A DNA stretch of 64,000 nucleotides from NCBI RefSeq assembly GCF_001021385.1, contig NZ_CP011773.1, positions 1,488,001-1,552,000 of the forward strand, in the 5' to 3' direction. Under the pieces are notes generated by a model. That model did no database searches. It had not been told where the DNA came from and saw only the letters and a program-made list of their open reading frames with translations. The DNA is from Mycobacterium sp. EPa45 (GTDB lineage: Bacteria; Actinomycetota; Actinomycetes; Mycobacteriales; Mycobacteriaceae). Below, in pieces: positions 44,179 to 53,038 of the stretch; within the stretch, counting starts at the first letter, position 1, and every line of letters starts with the position of its first letter. The translations under genes were made by a program, and so were the position numbers.

Positions 44179-45717
44179 GTGCCGCACCTCGAATTCATCC
44201 AGCAGTCAGGCGCATTGGGGTATGCGCTGCTGTTCGGTCCGGGCATCGTACTGTTGCTCATCGCCCTCGCTGTGAAGGGCGCCGTCAAGACGACACACAA
44301 CTTCGTGATCTCCGGCCGCCTTCTTGGCTTCGGGTTCGGGGTGGCGTCGCTGATCTCGGTGTGGACGTGGTCGATGGCGGTGATGTTGTCGTCCGCTCAG
44401 GCCTACACCTGGGGTACCTCTGGCCTGGTCTGGTTCATCGTGCCCAACGGGCTCGCGGTGATCATCATGGTGCCCTTTGCGTTGAAGCTCCGCCAGAAGA
44501 TGCCGGCCGGATACACGCTCGCGGAATTCATCCGCGCGCGGTTCCAGAACACGATCAGCAGTGTGGCGACCCTGATCTTCTTGATCGGAGCATTGCTCGG
44601 CGTCATCATGATCAACCTCGCCGGGCTGGTGCTCGTCATGAACAAGATCTTCGGGCTGACCCCGATCGGCATCGTCATCACCGGCATCGTCGTCGTCACC
44701 GTGTACTCGTATTTCGGCGGGTTGACGACATCCGCGGTCACCGGAACGTTGAACACGCTGCTGCTTGGCGTCGGCTCGTCGGTGGTCGTGCTCTTCGCCC
44801 TTGCCAAGGCCGGCGGCGCCGAACTGATCTTCGACAAGGTCGACGCTTTGGGGGACCAGCATCTGAACCCGTTCAATCCGGTCACCGCCGCGAGCTTCGG
44901 CCTCGCCTTGGCGCTCGGGCTGCTGACCAACGTCATCGCCGATCAGTCGTTCTGGCAACGTGTTTGGGCGATCAGGCCCAAGGACCTCGGCCGCAGCTTC
45001 CTGTGGGCGGGTGTGTGGTTCTATCCCATTCCGCTGGCGCTCGGATTGCTCGGGTTCATCGGGGTCGCCTACGGCGTGACGCCCGAGCAGCTGGGCTCGT
45101 TGGGTGCAGGGGCGGTCGGCCCGCACGTCATCGCCAGTCTCGGTCTGCCGGTGTTCATCGTCGCGCTCTATACGCTCGTCGTGGTCAATGCGTGCTTCGC
45201 GGCGATCGACGGTGCCCTCTCGGGGGTGACCTCACTGGTCGCGGTCGACATCGTGCACCGGTATTGGCCGAAGGTGTCCGAGCGCAGGCTGCTCACCATC
45301 ACCAAGACCAGCATGATCGTCGCGGCCGCGATCGCCGGTGGTGTGGTGCTCACCGGTATCGACTACGTGAATCTGGTGACCACCGTGTACTTCTACGGCA
45401 CCAGCCTGCTCATCCCGGTGACGCTGTCCATCTTCTGGTCGCGGATGACCGGGACGGGATACGTCGCGGGCGTGCTCGCCGGCATCGCCGTCGGAGGTCC
45501 GCTTCGGGAGACCCTCGGGCCCACCTACGGACCGCTGTTCGGAATCATCGGCTTGATCGCCGCGTCGGCGATCGTGTCGGTCGTGGTGAGCCTGCGAGCC
45601 AACACCCGGTTCGACTTCGGCAGCCTCGCCGAAGGCAAGGGCGCACTGCTCGAACGTGACACCGCGAGCGTCGCCACCGAGAAGCCCGGTGACCCCGTCG
45701 TCGCCGGTCAGCAGTAG
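44179..45717 (+). CDS. Sodium:solute symporter family (SSS) transporter
   Basis: The 512-residue membrane protein has about 13 hydrophobic helices. Family marks are FVISGRLLGFGFGVASLISVW at the start (SSS helix 1 region), FGGLTTSAVTGTLNTLLLGVGS, NVIADQSFWQRVWAIRPKDLGRSFLWAG and ALYTLVVVNACFAAIDGALSGVTSLVAVDI. It is closest in character to the urea/organic acid/amide branch. The GTG start follows AAGGAG by 8 nt. Inferred role: Na+-driven uptake of the compound degraded by the neighbouring monooxygenases. A small membrane protein gene follows 27 nt later. Confidence 0.9.
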   Translation: MPHLEFIQQSGALGYALLFGPGIVLLLIALAVKGAVKTTHNFVISGRLLGFGFGVASLISVWTWSMAVMLSSAQAYTWGTSGLVWFIVPNGLAVIIMVPFALKLRQKMPAGYTLAEFIRARFQNTISSVATLIFLIGALLGVIMINLAGLVLVMNKIFGLTPIGIVITGIVVVTVYSYFGGLTTSAVTGTLNTLLLGVGSSVVVLFALAKAGGAELIFDKVDALGDQHLNPFNPVTAASFGLALALGLLTNVIADQSFWQRVWAIRPKDLGRSFLWAGVWFYPIPLALGLLGFIGVAYGVTPEQLGSLGAGAVGPHVIASLGLPVFIVALYTLVVVNACFAAIDGALSGVTSLVAVDIVHRYWPKVSERRLLTITKTSMIVAAAIAGGVVLTGIDYVNLVTTVYFYGTSLLIPVTLSIFWSRMTGTGYVAGVLAGIAVGGPLRETLGPTYGPLFGIIGLIAASAIVSVVVSLRANTRFDFGSLAEGKGALLERDTASVATEKPGDPVVAGQQ

Positions 45718-45744
45718 CAGCCGAAGCTCCCGAAAGGCATTGTC

Positions 45745-46086
45745 GTGACTCTTTTTTACCTCGGCGCCGGCATCGGCCTGGTGCTCGCCGTCATCTATCT
45801 GATCGTCGGTACGTTGAGCTTCCTGCGGATCCGGCGAGAGCTGGCCGAAGGCACCGGCATCGGCGCATTCGACGAAGAGCTCGAATCTTCGGAAGTTGCA
45901 CTGGTTCCCGGCTTCACATGGAAGGCCACCGTAGCGGTCCTCACGTCGTTGGTGTTGCTGATCATCGCGTCCTATAGCGGTGCGTTCTGGTATGTCCTTG
46001 CCTTCAGCGGCCTCGGTACCGCTGCCGCGGTGATCGTGGCGTTCATCCTCGAGTTGCGCGGCGACCGGGCGGAGAGCGGCGCGTGA
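45745..46086 (+). CDS. Small three-helix membrane protein
   Basis: The 113-residue protein has three hydrophobic helices (about residues 3-26, 60-80, 85-105) and an acidic loop (AFDEELESSEVAL) between helices 1 and 2. It lies directly after the symporter gene, as small partner subunits of some SSS transporters do, and overlaps the next monooxygenase gene by GTGA. It starts with GTG after a GAAAGGC ribosome-binding site. I do not recognise a named family; a symporter partner is inference. Confidence 0.82.
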   Translation: MTLFYLGAGIGLVLAVIYLIVGTLSFLRIRRELAEGTGIGAFDEELESSEVALVPGFTWKATVAVLTSLVLLIIASYSGAFWYVLAFSGLGTAAAVIVAFILELRGDRAESGA

Positions 46087-47402
46087 CGAAGAAGAAGGCG
46101 CACCTGCTCGGGTTCGTTCAGCACGGCGTGATGAACCACGCCTCCACGATGTGGGCCCACCCGCGCGATAAGGTCGGTTACCACTGGTCGCGGCCGGAGT
46201 ACTGGCGCGATCTCGGGAGGACCATGGAACGTGGCCTTTTCGACGCGATGTTCATCGCCGACGAACTCGCGCCGTACACGACCTACAAGGGCAACTCCGA
46301 TCCGGTGGTGAAGTTCGCGGGCCAGTGTCCGGTGCACGAGCCCGCCAGCGTCGTCCCGATCGTCGGTGCGTTCACGCAGCACCTCGGCATCGGTATCACT
46401 CTGTCGACTTCCTTTGTGCCGCCCTACATGATGGCCCGTCAGCTCTCGACGCTCGATCACCTCACCGGCGGCCGCGTCGGCTGGAACATCGTCACCTCGT
46501 ACTCCAAGAGCGAATTCCAGGCGATGGGCAAGGAGAACCTGACGCCGCGCGACAAGCGCTACGAGGTGGTCGAGGAGTACATGCAGCTGCTGTACCAGCT
46601 GTGGGATTCATGGGACGACGACGCCATCGTCTACGACCGGGAGAACGGCATTTTCGCCGACCCGGCCAAGGTCCGCGAAGTCGACTTCCAAGGCGAGTTC
46701 TTCAAGTCCAAGGGCCGCCACTTCGTCGCCCCCTCGCCGCAGAAACGGCCTGTGCTGTGGCAAGCCGGATCGTCGGACCAGGGCCGTGAATTCGCGGCCA
46801 AGCACGCCGAATCCGTGTTCGGCATCTTCCCGACGCCCAAGAGCATGCGGGCCTACGCCGACGACATCCGCACCCGCGCCAGTGATGCCGGCCGTGACCC
46901 CGAGTCGGTGAAGCTGATCTACGGCCTGCAGACCATCATCGACCGCGACAAGGGCCGCGCCAACGACCGGTACGCCGAATTCGTGGAGAAGGTGCAGATC
47001 GAGAGCGCGCTCGGAATCCTCTCCGGCCACACCGGTTTCGACTTCTCCACGCTCGGCCTCGACGACAACGTGGTGGATGCCGACGTGCAGGGCATCCGTG
47101 GTCTGTTCGACGCGATCCTCGAGGCCAAGGACGGCGCGCCGGTGACGGTGCGCGAAGCCGCGCAGATCTACGGCGTCTCGATGGGTGCGCCGGTGGCCGT
47201 GGGTACACCGTCCGACGTCGCCGACCAGATGGAGCAGTACCTCGACGAGGGCGGCTGCAACGGCTTCATGATGCTGGCCACCGATACACCGGGCTGCTTC
47301 AACGACATGACCGAGCTGCTGGTGCCGGAGTTGCAGCGTCGCGGTCGCTTCCGCACCCGCTACCCCGGCACCACCCTGCGTGAAAGCCTGCAGGAGTACT
47401 GA
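46083..47402 (+). CDS. NtaA/SnaA/DszA-type FMN-dependent monooxygenase (second of the cluster)
   Basis: The 439-residue protein belongs to the NtaA/SnaA/DszA group: GFVQHGVMNHASTMWAHP at the start, ERGLFDAMFIADELAPY, STSFVPPYMMARQLSTLDHLTGGRVGWNIVTSY, and PVLWQAGSSDQGREFAAKHAE in the C-terminal half. Known members cleave C-S bonds (dibenzothiophene sulfone, N-acetyl-2-succinocysteine, dimethyl sulfide) or C-N bonds (nitrilotriacetate) with reduced FMN and O2. Together with the PLP enzyme gene it points to organosulfur breakdown. The GTG start overlaps the small membrane protein gene by 4 nt. It ends 1 nt before the convergent MPT63-like gene. Confidence 0.9.
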   Translation: MTKKKAHLLGFVQHGVMNHASTMWAHPRDKVGYHWSRPEYWRDLGRTMERGLFDAMFIADELAPYTTYKGNSDPVVKFAGQCPVHEPASVVPIVGAFTQHLGIGITLSTSFVPPYMMARQLSTLDHLTGGRVGWNIVTSYSKSEFQAMGKENLTPRDKRYEVVEEYMQLLYQLWDSWDDDAIVYDRENGIFADPAKVREVDFQGEFFKSKGRHFVAPSPQKRPVLWQAGSSDQGREFAAKHAESVFGIFPTPKSMRAYADDIRTRASDAGRDPESVKLIYGLQTIIDRDKGRANDRYAEFVEKVQIESALGILSGHTGFDFSTLGLDDNVVDADVQGIRGLFDAILEAKDGAPVTVREAAQIYGVSMGAPVAVGTPSDVADQMEQYLDEGGCNGFMMLATDTPGCFNDMTELLVPELQRRGRFRTRYPGTTLRESLQEY

Positions 47403-47403
47403 G

Positions 47404-47859
47404 CTACTTCCAGACCAGCAGGTCCTCGACCCCGTTGTTGTAGACCACCTGGGTCGGGGCGGGACCGGTCACGTCGAAATACAGCTTGCCAGAAGACGTG
47501 TCGCCCTGCTGCAGGGTCGCCCCGCTGATGCCCTGCGGCGTGGCGGCCTGCCACAGCACCGGGTAGTTGGTGGCTCCTGCGCGGGCGTTGAAGTCGGGGA
47601 TGATCGGCGTGACGGTGCCCTTGGCGGCGCGCACCTTGGCGGTGGCCTCCCACAGCTTGCCTGCGAGCGGATAGCCAGGGATCGTGTCGGTGCTGGGCTT
47701 CAGGGCAGTGATCTTCCACACCGTGATCACCTGGCCGCCGTTGTCGACCAGATGATTCCAGCCACCGAACTTGTCGACGCTCGGATCGGCCGCCGCGGTG
47801 GGGGCGAACGCGACCGACAGGCTCACTGCTGCGGCCAGCGCCGCCGCTTTCATCCTCAT
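47404..47859 (-). CDS. MPT63-like secreted immunogenic protein
   Basis: The 151-residue protein has a signal peptide (MRMKAAALAAAVSLSVAF..., cleavage near TAAADP) and a beta-sandwich mature domain that follows MPT63 of M. tuberculosis: VITVWKITALKPSTDTIPGYPLAG, VTPIIPDFNARAG, VLWQAATPQGISGATLQQGD, GKLYFDVTGP and the ending NNGVEDLLVWK. MPT63 is a secreted antigen with an immunoglobulin-like fold and no known enzymatic role. A TAGCGT hexamer lies 8 nt before the ATG at 47859; a longer frame to 47907 lacks support. It stands alone between the cluster and the ABC transporter gene. Confidence 0.92.
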   Translation of the reverse strand: MRMKAAALAAAVSLSVAFAPTAAADPSVDKFGGWNHLVDNGGQVITVWKITALKPSTDTIPGYPLAGKLWEATAKVRAAKGTVTPIIPDFNARAGATNYPVLWQAATPQGISGATLQQGDTSSGKLYFDVTGPAPTQVVYNNGVEDLLVWK

Positions 47860-47960
47860 GCGCCGAAACGCTATGGACGCCGGATGAACGGCAGTCAACC
47901 GCGACACGAATTCCAGTTGCGCTGCACCTCAACGGGCGCTGACCGGCGGCAGCGGGCAGG

Positions 47961-50501
47961 CTAAGCGCTCTTGAGTCGGATCTTCCAGCGCACCAGGCTC
48001 AGATATCCGATGCACAGCACGCCGAGCATGCCCATGTCGAACCACCACCGTGCCGCGGTGTGCTCCCAGTGCCGGTCCTTCGGCGTCAGCGGTCCGGGCA
48101 CCAACTTGATCAGGTCGACGGTCGAGGCCGACGCCGCGAATCCCCAGCGGGCCGGGGTGAACCACGACAGCTGATCGAGCACAAGGCGACCGGTCACCGG
48201 GATCATGCCGCCGGAGAACACCAACTGGCTCATGACCGCGACCACGAGCAGCGGCATGATCTGCTCGTTGGACTTGGCCAGCGCCGAGAGCGCCAGACCC
48301 ACCATCGCCGCGGTGACCGTCGTCGCGGCCATCACCACGAACAACTCCAGCGTAGGACTCAGGAAGGTCAGCGACCCCTGCGTCGGGCTGCCCTTGCCGG
48401 CGATGGTGATGGCCGTGACGATCGAGGACTGCACGATCGCGAACACCGCGTAGATACAGACCTTCGCCAGTAGATACGCCGTCGTAGACAACCCGACGGC
48501 CTGTTCTCGGCGGAAGATCGCGCGTTCACCGATCAGGTCACGCACGGTCAGCGCGGTCCCCATGAAGATTGCACCGACGTTGAGCAACACCAGAATCTGG
48601 CCGGGCTCGTTGGGGGCGTCACCCATCGGATTGGGCACGCCGAAGCCGACGGTGCCCGGCACCGACAGGGACAGCACACCCATGATGAACGGCAGCATCG
48701 CCAGGAACGCGAAATAACCCCGGTCGGAGATGATCAAGCGCAACTGGCGGCGCGCGATGGTCGAGAACTGGCGCAGCAGGCTGGTGTGCGTCGGTTCGCC
48801 CATCGCCGACGGAGTTTCCACCGGCGGCGGAGGGGGAGTCGGCCCGGTCTGCTGCAGGTAGCGCTGATAGGCGGCGTCGGGATCACCAGCGACCGTGCTG
48901 AAGATGTCGGCCCAGTTGGTGGTGCCCATCGCCGGACCGATCTGGCTGGGCGGACCGCAGAACGCGGTCTTGCCGCCAGGCGCCAGCAGCAGCACCTGGT
49001 CGCACACGTCGAGGTAGGTCAGCGAGTGGGTGACCACCAGCACCACGCGGCCGGCGTCGGCCAGCTGGCGCAACATCGTCATGACCTGACGGTCGAGTGC
49101 AGGGTCCAGACCCGACGTCGGCTCGTCGAGGATCAGCAGTGACGGACCGGTCAGCAGCTCCAGTGCCACCGAGGCGCGCTTGCGCTGACCGCCGGACAGT
49201 TTGTCCACCCGGGTGTTCTGATGCTGGGTCATCTCCAGCTCGGCCAGGACCTGGGCCACCACTTGCTGGCGGTCCTCCTTGGTGGTGTCCGGCGGCAGCC
49301 GCAGTTCGGCGGCGTACATCAGCGCCTGGTTCACGGTCAGCTGCCCATGCACCACGTCGTCCTGCGGCACCATGCCGATCCGGGATCGCAGCGAGGCGTA
49401 CTCGGCGTGGATGTTGTGACCCTCGAAAGTGACTGTGCCGCTTGTCGGATGGGTGTAGCCCGCGACCAGTCGCGCGAACGTCGACTTACCCGCACCGGAC
49501 GGGCCGATCACCGCGGTCAGCGTGCCGGGGCGAGCAGTCAGCGAGATGTTGTCCAGCAGCGTCTTGTTGTGCTCGATCGTCCAGGTCACCGCTCGCACGT
49601 CCAGACCGCCGGTGGCGGTGGCCGCCTCGGTCTCGGTGCGCCGGACCAGCGTGCCGCCGGAGAAGACGAGGTCGATGTTGCCGATCGTCACGGTGTCGCC
49701 GTCGTTCAGCAACGCCCGGTCGACCCGGTTGCCGTTGACGAACGTGCCGTTGATGCTGCGGTTGTCGACGATCTCGGTGCCACCCGGCGTCGGGATCAGC
49801 GTGGCGTGGTGACGCGAGGCCAGCACGTCGGGGATGACGATGTCGTTGTCGGTCGCGCGCCCGATCTTGATCCCGCCCGGCGGCACATCACCGGGGGCGC
49901 CCGGGCGCAGGATCTTCAGCATCGACGTCGCGAGGTTCGACGACGATGACTGCGTCGGCCTGCCTACCGCCGGGCGCATCTGCGTCGGCGCGGCCGGTGC
50001 GGGCCCGGCTCCGGTGGGCGGGTGGTACGCCGGCTGGGCCCGCGAACCGCTGGTCGGATATGCCGGCGGCTGGTGGCCCCACTGCCCGGCGGTCGCCGCA
50101 CCCCTGCTCGGGTTGGCCGGCCACGACGGCGACGACGGCGGCGCGGAGACCCGAACCCCGGAGGTCTGCGGCGGGCGTCCCACCGAGCCCTGATGGCGGC
50201 CGAGCCCGAAACTCATCGGAGGTCCGTCGGGGTTGCCGACGTTGACGGTCAGGCCATCACTGATGTCGACCGACGGCACCCGCCGGCCGTTGACGAACAT
50301 GCCGTTCAGCGAGCCGTTGTCGATCGCCATCCACCGGCCATGGTCGAATCGCAGCACCAGGTGGGCGCGAGAGATCAAAGGGTGGGCGATTCGCACGTCG
50401 GCACGGAGGTCGCGGCCGACCACGACGTCATGCCCAGCGGCGAAAGTACGCTCCGACCCGTCGTACCGAACTGTCAGATCAGGCGCGGCTGGTCGAGTCA
50501 T
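47961..50501 (-). CDS. FHA-domain ABC transporter (Rv1747-like)
   Basis: The 846-residue protein joins two FHA domains (about residues 10-100 and 210-290), a Pro-rich linker, an ABC ATPase with Walker A GPSGAGKSTF (about 340), signature LSGGQRKRASVALELL and Walker B LLILDEPTSGLD, and a C-terminal ABC-2 membrane domain with six helices (about 590-840). It is a half-transporter exporting a lipid or glycolipid; Rv1747 has this layout, is phosphorylated by PknF and affects PI mannosides (established knowledge). The ATG at 50501 has a TAGAGT hexamer 8 nt upstream; a TTG at 50510 is an alternative. The export substrate here is unknown. Confidence 0.93.
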   Translation of the reverse strand: MTRPAAPDLTVRYDGSERTFAAGHDVVVGRDLRADVRIAHPLISRAHLVLRFDHGRWMAIDNGSLNGMFVNGRRVPSVDISDGLTVNVGNPDGPPMSFGLGRHQGSVGRPPQTSGVRVSAPPSSPSWPANPSRGAATAGQWGHQPPAYPTSGSRAQPAYHPPTGAGPAPAAPTQMRPAVGRPTQSSSSNLATSMLKILRPGAPGDVPPGGIKIGRATDNDIVIPDVLASRHHATLIPTPGGTEIVDNRSINGTFVNGNRVDRALLNDGDTVTIGNIDLVFSGGTLVRRTETEAATATGGLDVRAVTWTIEHNKTLLDNISLTARPGTLTAVIGPSGAGKSTFARLVAGYTHPTSGTVTFEGHNIHAEYASLRSRIGMVPQDDVVHGQLTVNQALMYAAELRLPPDTTKEDRQQVVAQVLAELEMTQHQNTRVDKLSGGQRKRASVALELLTGPSLLILDEPTSGLDPALDRQVMTMLRQLADAGRVVLVVTHSLTYLDVCDQVLLLAPGGKTAFCGPPSQIGPAMGTTNWADIFSTVAGDPDAAYQRYLQQTGPTPPPPPVETPSAMGEPTHTSLLRQFSTIARRQLRLIISDRGYFAFLAMLPFIMGVLSLSVPGTVGFGVPNPMGDAPNEPGQILVLLNVGAIFMGTALTVRDLIGERAIFRREQAVGLSTTAYLLAKVCIYAVFAIVQSSIVTAITIAGKGSPTQGSLTFLSPTLELFVVMAATTVTAAMVGLALSALAKSNEQIMPLLVVAVMSQLVFSGGMIPVTGRLVLDQLSWFTPARWGFAASASTVDLIKLVPGPLTPKDRHWEHTAARWWFDMGMLGVLCIGYLSLVRWKIRLKSA

Positions 50502-50538
50502 CGAGACCAACTCTATCGGTAACGGCGCCGCCGGCTCG

Positions 50539-51738
50539 TTACGCCGGACCGCCCGTCACCACACAGAGCGTCCGCGAGTAGATGGTCGGCATGCATTTGT
50601 TGCAGTGCGTGCACATCGACTTCACCGAGTGCGCCTCGCCGTCGGCCTGAATGCGATTGACCAGATCAGGCTCGGCCAGCAGTGCCCGGCCCATTGCCAC
50701 GAACTCGAAACCGGCGGCCATCGCGCGGTCCATGCTCTCGCGGTTCGTGATGCCGCCGAGCAGGATCAGCGGCATCGTCAGCTCCTTGCGGAACTGCTCG
50801 GCGTCGCGCAGCAGGTACGTCTCCCGGTAGGGGTATTCGCGCATGAACTTCTTGCCGGTCATCCGCATGCCCCAGTTCAGCGGCCATTTCTGCGCCGCGG
50901 CGAACTCCTTGACCGGGGCGTCGCCGCGGAACAGGTACATCGGGTTGAGCAGCGAGCTGCCCGCGGTGAGTTCGATGGCGTCCAGGCCGCCGTCCTCTTC
51001 GAGCCACTTCGCGGTCTGCAGGGATTCCTCGATGTTGATCGACCCGCGGACCCCGTCGGCCATGTTGAGCTTGGCGGTCACCGCGATCGGTGCGGGTCCG
51101 AGCCGCTCGACCTCGCGACGGACGGCCAGCACGATGCCGCGAGCCACCTTGGCCCGGTTCTCCAGCGAGCCGCCGAATTCGTCGGTGCGCCGGTTGATCA
51201 TCGGCGACAGGAAGGAACTCGCCAGATAGTTGTGGCCGAGATGGATCTCGACGGCGTCGAAGCCGGAGTCGATGGCGAACCGGGCTGCCGACGCGTGCGC
51301 AGCGATGACGTCGTTGATGTCATCGCGGCTGGCGTGCCTGGCGAATTTCATCGACAGCGGGTTGAAGAACCGGACCGGAGCCAGCGCCGGCGCCTTGTTC
51401 GAGCGCGCATTCGCCACCGGGCCGGCGTGGCCGATCTGGGCGCTGATCTTGGCACCCTCGGCGTGCACGGCGTCGGCGAGGCGCCGCAGGCCGGGCACCG
51501 CTTCCGGGCGCATCCAGATCTGGCCGCCGTTGGTGCGCCCACCCTGGCTGACCGCGGTGTAGGCGACGGTCGTCATGCCGATGCCGCCGGCGGCGACGGC
51601 CCGGTGGAAGGCGATCAGATCGTCGGACACCACGTCGTCGGGGGTGCGGGCCTCGAAGGTGGCCGATTTGATGGTGCGGTTGCGCAGGGTGATGGGTCCA
51701 AGCTGGGCCGGGCTGAACACATCTGGCGCACTGTTCAT
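50539..51738 (-). CDS. Old Yellow Enzyme-family NADH:flavin oxidoreductase
   Basis: The 399-residue protein is a TIM-barrel FMN enzyme: FSPAQLGPITLRNRTIKSATFE at the start, SAQIGHAG, FDAVEIHLGHNYLASSFLSPMINRRTDEFGGSLENR, and the C-terminal LILLGGITNRESMDRAMAAGFEFVAMGRALLAEPDL. It ends with CTHCNKC and a further Cys, spaced like a reduced version of the iron-sulfur motif of 2,4-dienoyl-CoA reductases, but the second FAD/NAD domain is missing. It may reduce activated double bonds. The ATG at 51738 fits the family; a long frame to 52176 is antisense to folD. It matches Rv3359. Confidence 0.9.
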   Translation of the reverse strand: MNSAPDVFSPAQLGPITLRNRTIKSATFEARTPDDVVSDDLIAFHRAVAAGGIGMTTVAYTAVSQGGRTNGGQIWMRPEAVPGLRRLADAVHAEGAKISAQIGHAGPVANARSNKAPALAPVRFFNPLSMKFARHASRDDINDVIAAHASAARFAIDSGFDAVEIHLGHNYLASSFLSPMINRRTDEFGGSLENRAKVARGIVLAVRREVERLGPAPIAVTAKLNMADGVRGSINIEESLQTAKWLEEDGGLDAIELTAGSSLLNPMYLFRGDAPVKEFAAAQKWPLNWGMRMTGKKFMREYPYRETYLLRDAEQFRKELTMPLILLGGITNRESMDRAMAAGFEFVAMGRALLAEPDLVNRIQADGEAHSVKSMCTHCNKCMPTIYSRTLCVVTGGPA

Positions 51739-51807
51739 TACCGCAGCTGACCACGCTGCGAACGGTGCTGTCAACGACAGCGTTCGGTCAATGGAACAAT
51801 ACGGTCC

Positions 51808-52656
51808 GTGGTCGCGATCAGCCTGGACGGCAAGCTCACCCGTGACGAGATCTTCGTCGATCTCGCCGACCGCGTGGCGGCGCTGACCGCTGCTGGACGC
51901 ACACCGGGACTGGGTACCGTCCTGGTCGGTGACGACCCCGGCTCGCACGCCTACGTCAAAGGCAAGCACTCCGACTGTGCGAAGGTCGGCATCACCTCGA
52001 TCCGTCGGGATCTGCCCGCCGATGTGAGCCAGGCGCAGCTCGACGACACCCTCGACGAACTCAACGCCAACCCTGAGTGCACCGGCTACATCGTGCAGCT
52101 GCCGTTGCCGCGTCACCTCGACGAGAACGCCGCGCTGGAGCGGGTCGACCCGGACAAGGACGCCGACGGATTGCACCCGACCAACCTGGGCCGGCTGGTG
52201 CTGGGCAAGGCGGCGCCTTTACCCTGCACCCCGCGCGGCATCGTGCATCTGCTGCGCCGTTTCGACGTGCCCATCGCAGGGGCGCACGTCGTGGTCATCG
52301 GCCGCGGTGTGACGGTCGGTCGCCCGCTGGGCCTGCTGCTCACCCGCCGCAGTGAGAACGCCACAGTGACGTTGTGTCACACCGGAACTCGCGATCTGCC
52401 TACGCTTACCAAGCAGGCCGACATCATCGTGGCCGCAGTCGGGGTGCCGCACATGCTGACTCCGGACATGGTGCGGCCCGGCGCTGCCGTGGTCGACGTC
52501 GGGGTGAGCCGGGTGGAGGGCAAGCTCACCGGCGACGTGCATCCCGACGTTTGGGAGGTCGCCGGCCATGTGTCGCCCAATCCCGGCGGGGTCGGCCCGC
52601 TGACCAGGGCCTTCCTGTTGACCAACGTCGTCGAACTGGCCGAAGCGGCCCAGTGA
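51808..52656 (+). CDS. folD: Methylenetetrahydrofolate dehydrogenase / methenyl-THF cyclohydrolase
   Basis: The 282-residue bifunctional enzyme interconverts methylene-, methenyl- and formyl-tetrahydrofolate with [19 protein letters not shown] contains the catalytic Tyr-x3-Lys; [13 protein letters not shown] and [14 protein letters not shown] are folate-site motifs; [17 protein letters not shown] is the cofactor loop; [18 protein letters not shown] closes the protein. Start (GTG), length and sequence fit mycobacterial FolD. It overlaps the DUF3017 gene by GTGA, and it is divergent from the OYE gene (69 nt). It matches Rv3356c. Confidence 0.97.
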   Translation: MVAISLDGKLTRDEIFVDLADRVAALTAAGRTPGLGTVLVGDDPGSHAYVKGKHSDCAKVGITSIRRDLPADVSQAQLDDTLDELNANPECTGYIVQLPLPRHLDENAALERVDPDKDADGLHPTNLGRLVLGKAAPLPCTPRGIVHLLRRFDVPIAGAHVVVIGRGVTVGRPLGLLLTRRSENATVTLCHTGTRDLPTLTKQADIIVAAVGVPHMLTPDMVRPGAAVVDVGVSRVEGKLTGDVHPDVWEVAGHVSPNPGGVGPLTRAFLLTNVVELAEAAQ

Positions 52657-52982
52657 CGGCTCGCGCGAAGCGCCGGCTGCCGACCCGAGCGGAGGCGGCG
52701 GCCTTCACCGGGCGGGTGGTGCGATCGCAGTGGCCGATCCTGGGAGTCGGCGTGATCTTCGTGGTCGCGTTTGTTCTTGTGGCGGCCGGGTTCTGGCGCC
52801 GCGGCTCGCTGTTGATCGGCATCGCGGTGGGCGTGGCCGCGGCGATGCGGTTGGTGCTCTCCGATGACCGGGCGGGCCTGCTGGTGGTCCGTTCGCGCGG
52901 AGTCGACTTCGCGACGATGACGACGGTCTGCGTGATCATGGTGTACGTCGCGTCGACGATCGACCCATTGGGCACCAGCTGA
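52653..52982 (+). CDS. DUF3017 small membrane protein
   Basis: The 109-residue protein has a basic N-terminus ([20 protein letters not shown]) and three hydrophobic helices (about residues 26-46, 49-65, 84-104). It belongs to DUF3017, an actinobacterial family found next to folD (Rv3355c). The GTG start overlaps the folD stop, so the two are coupled. The function is unknown. Confidence 0.87.
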   Translation: MTARAKRRLPTRAEAAAFTGRVVRSQWPILGVGVIFVVAFVLVAAGFWRRGSLLIGIAVGVAAAMRLVLSDDRAGLLVVRSRGVDFATMTTVCVIMVYVASTIDPLGTS

Positions 52983-52985
52983 TTA

Positions 52986-53017
52986 TTGCCCGACGGGCAA
53001 TCTTGCACGGTGTGCAA
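52986..53017. promoter_or_regulatory. Double palindromic operator of the TetR/monooxygenase operon
   Basis: Two 15-bp palindromes stand 2 bp apart: TTGCCCGACGGGCAA (52986-53000, 7-bp arms) and TTGCACGGTGTGCAA (53003-53017, 6-bp arms). Their centres are 17 bp apart, so they lie close together on the helix. Both keep the outer TTGC...GCAA. They lie just before the tetR start and are most likely its autoregulatory sites. Confidence 0.75.
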
Positions 53018-53032
53018 CTTTGGGCGTAGCGT
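53003..53032 (+). promoter_or_regulatory. Promoter of the tetR operon (leaderless)
   Basis: A TTGCAC -35 (53003-53008) and a TAGCGT -10 (53027-53032) are 18 bp apart; the -10 lies 6 nt before the GTG at 53039. The -35 is the left arm of the second palindrome, so a bound repressor would block polymerase. Confidence 0.6.
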
Positions 53033-53038
53033 GGCGGC

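Noticed and set aside
50233..51750. 505-residue open frame on the plus strand across the ABC transporter and OYE genes
   Set aside because: It crosses the boundary of two well-recognised genes on the other strand and has no domain features.
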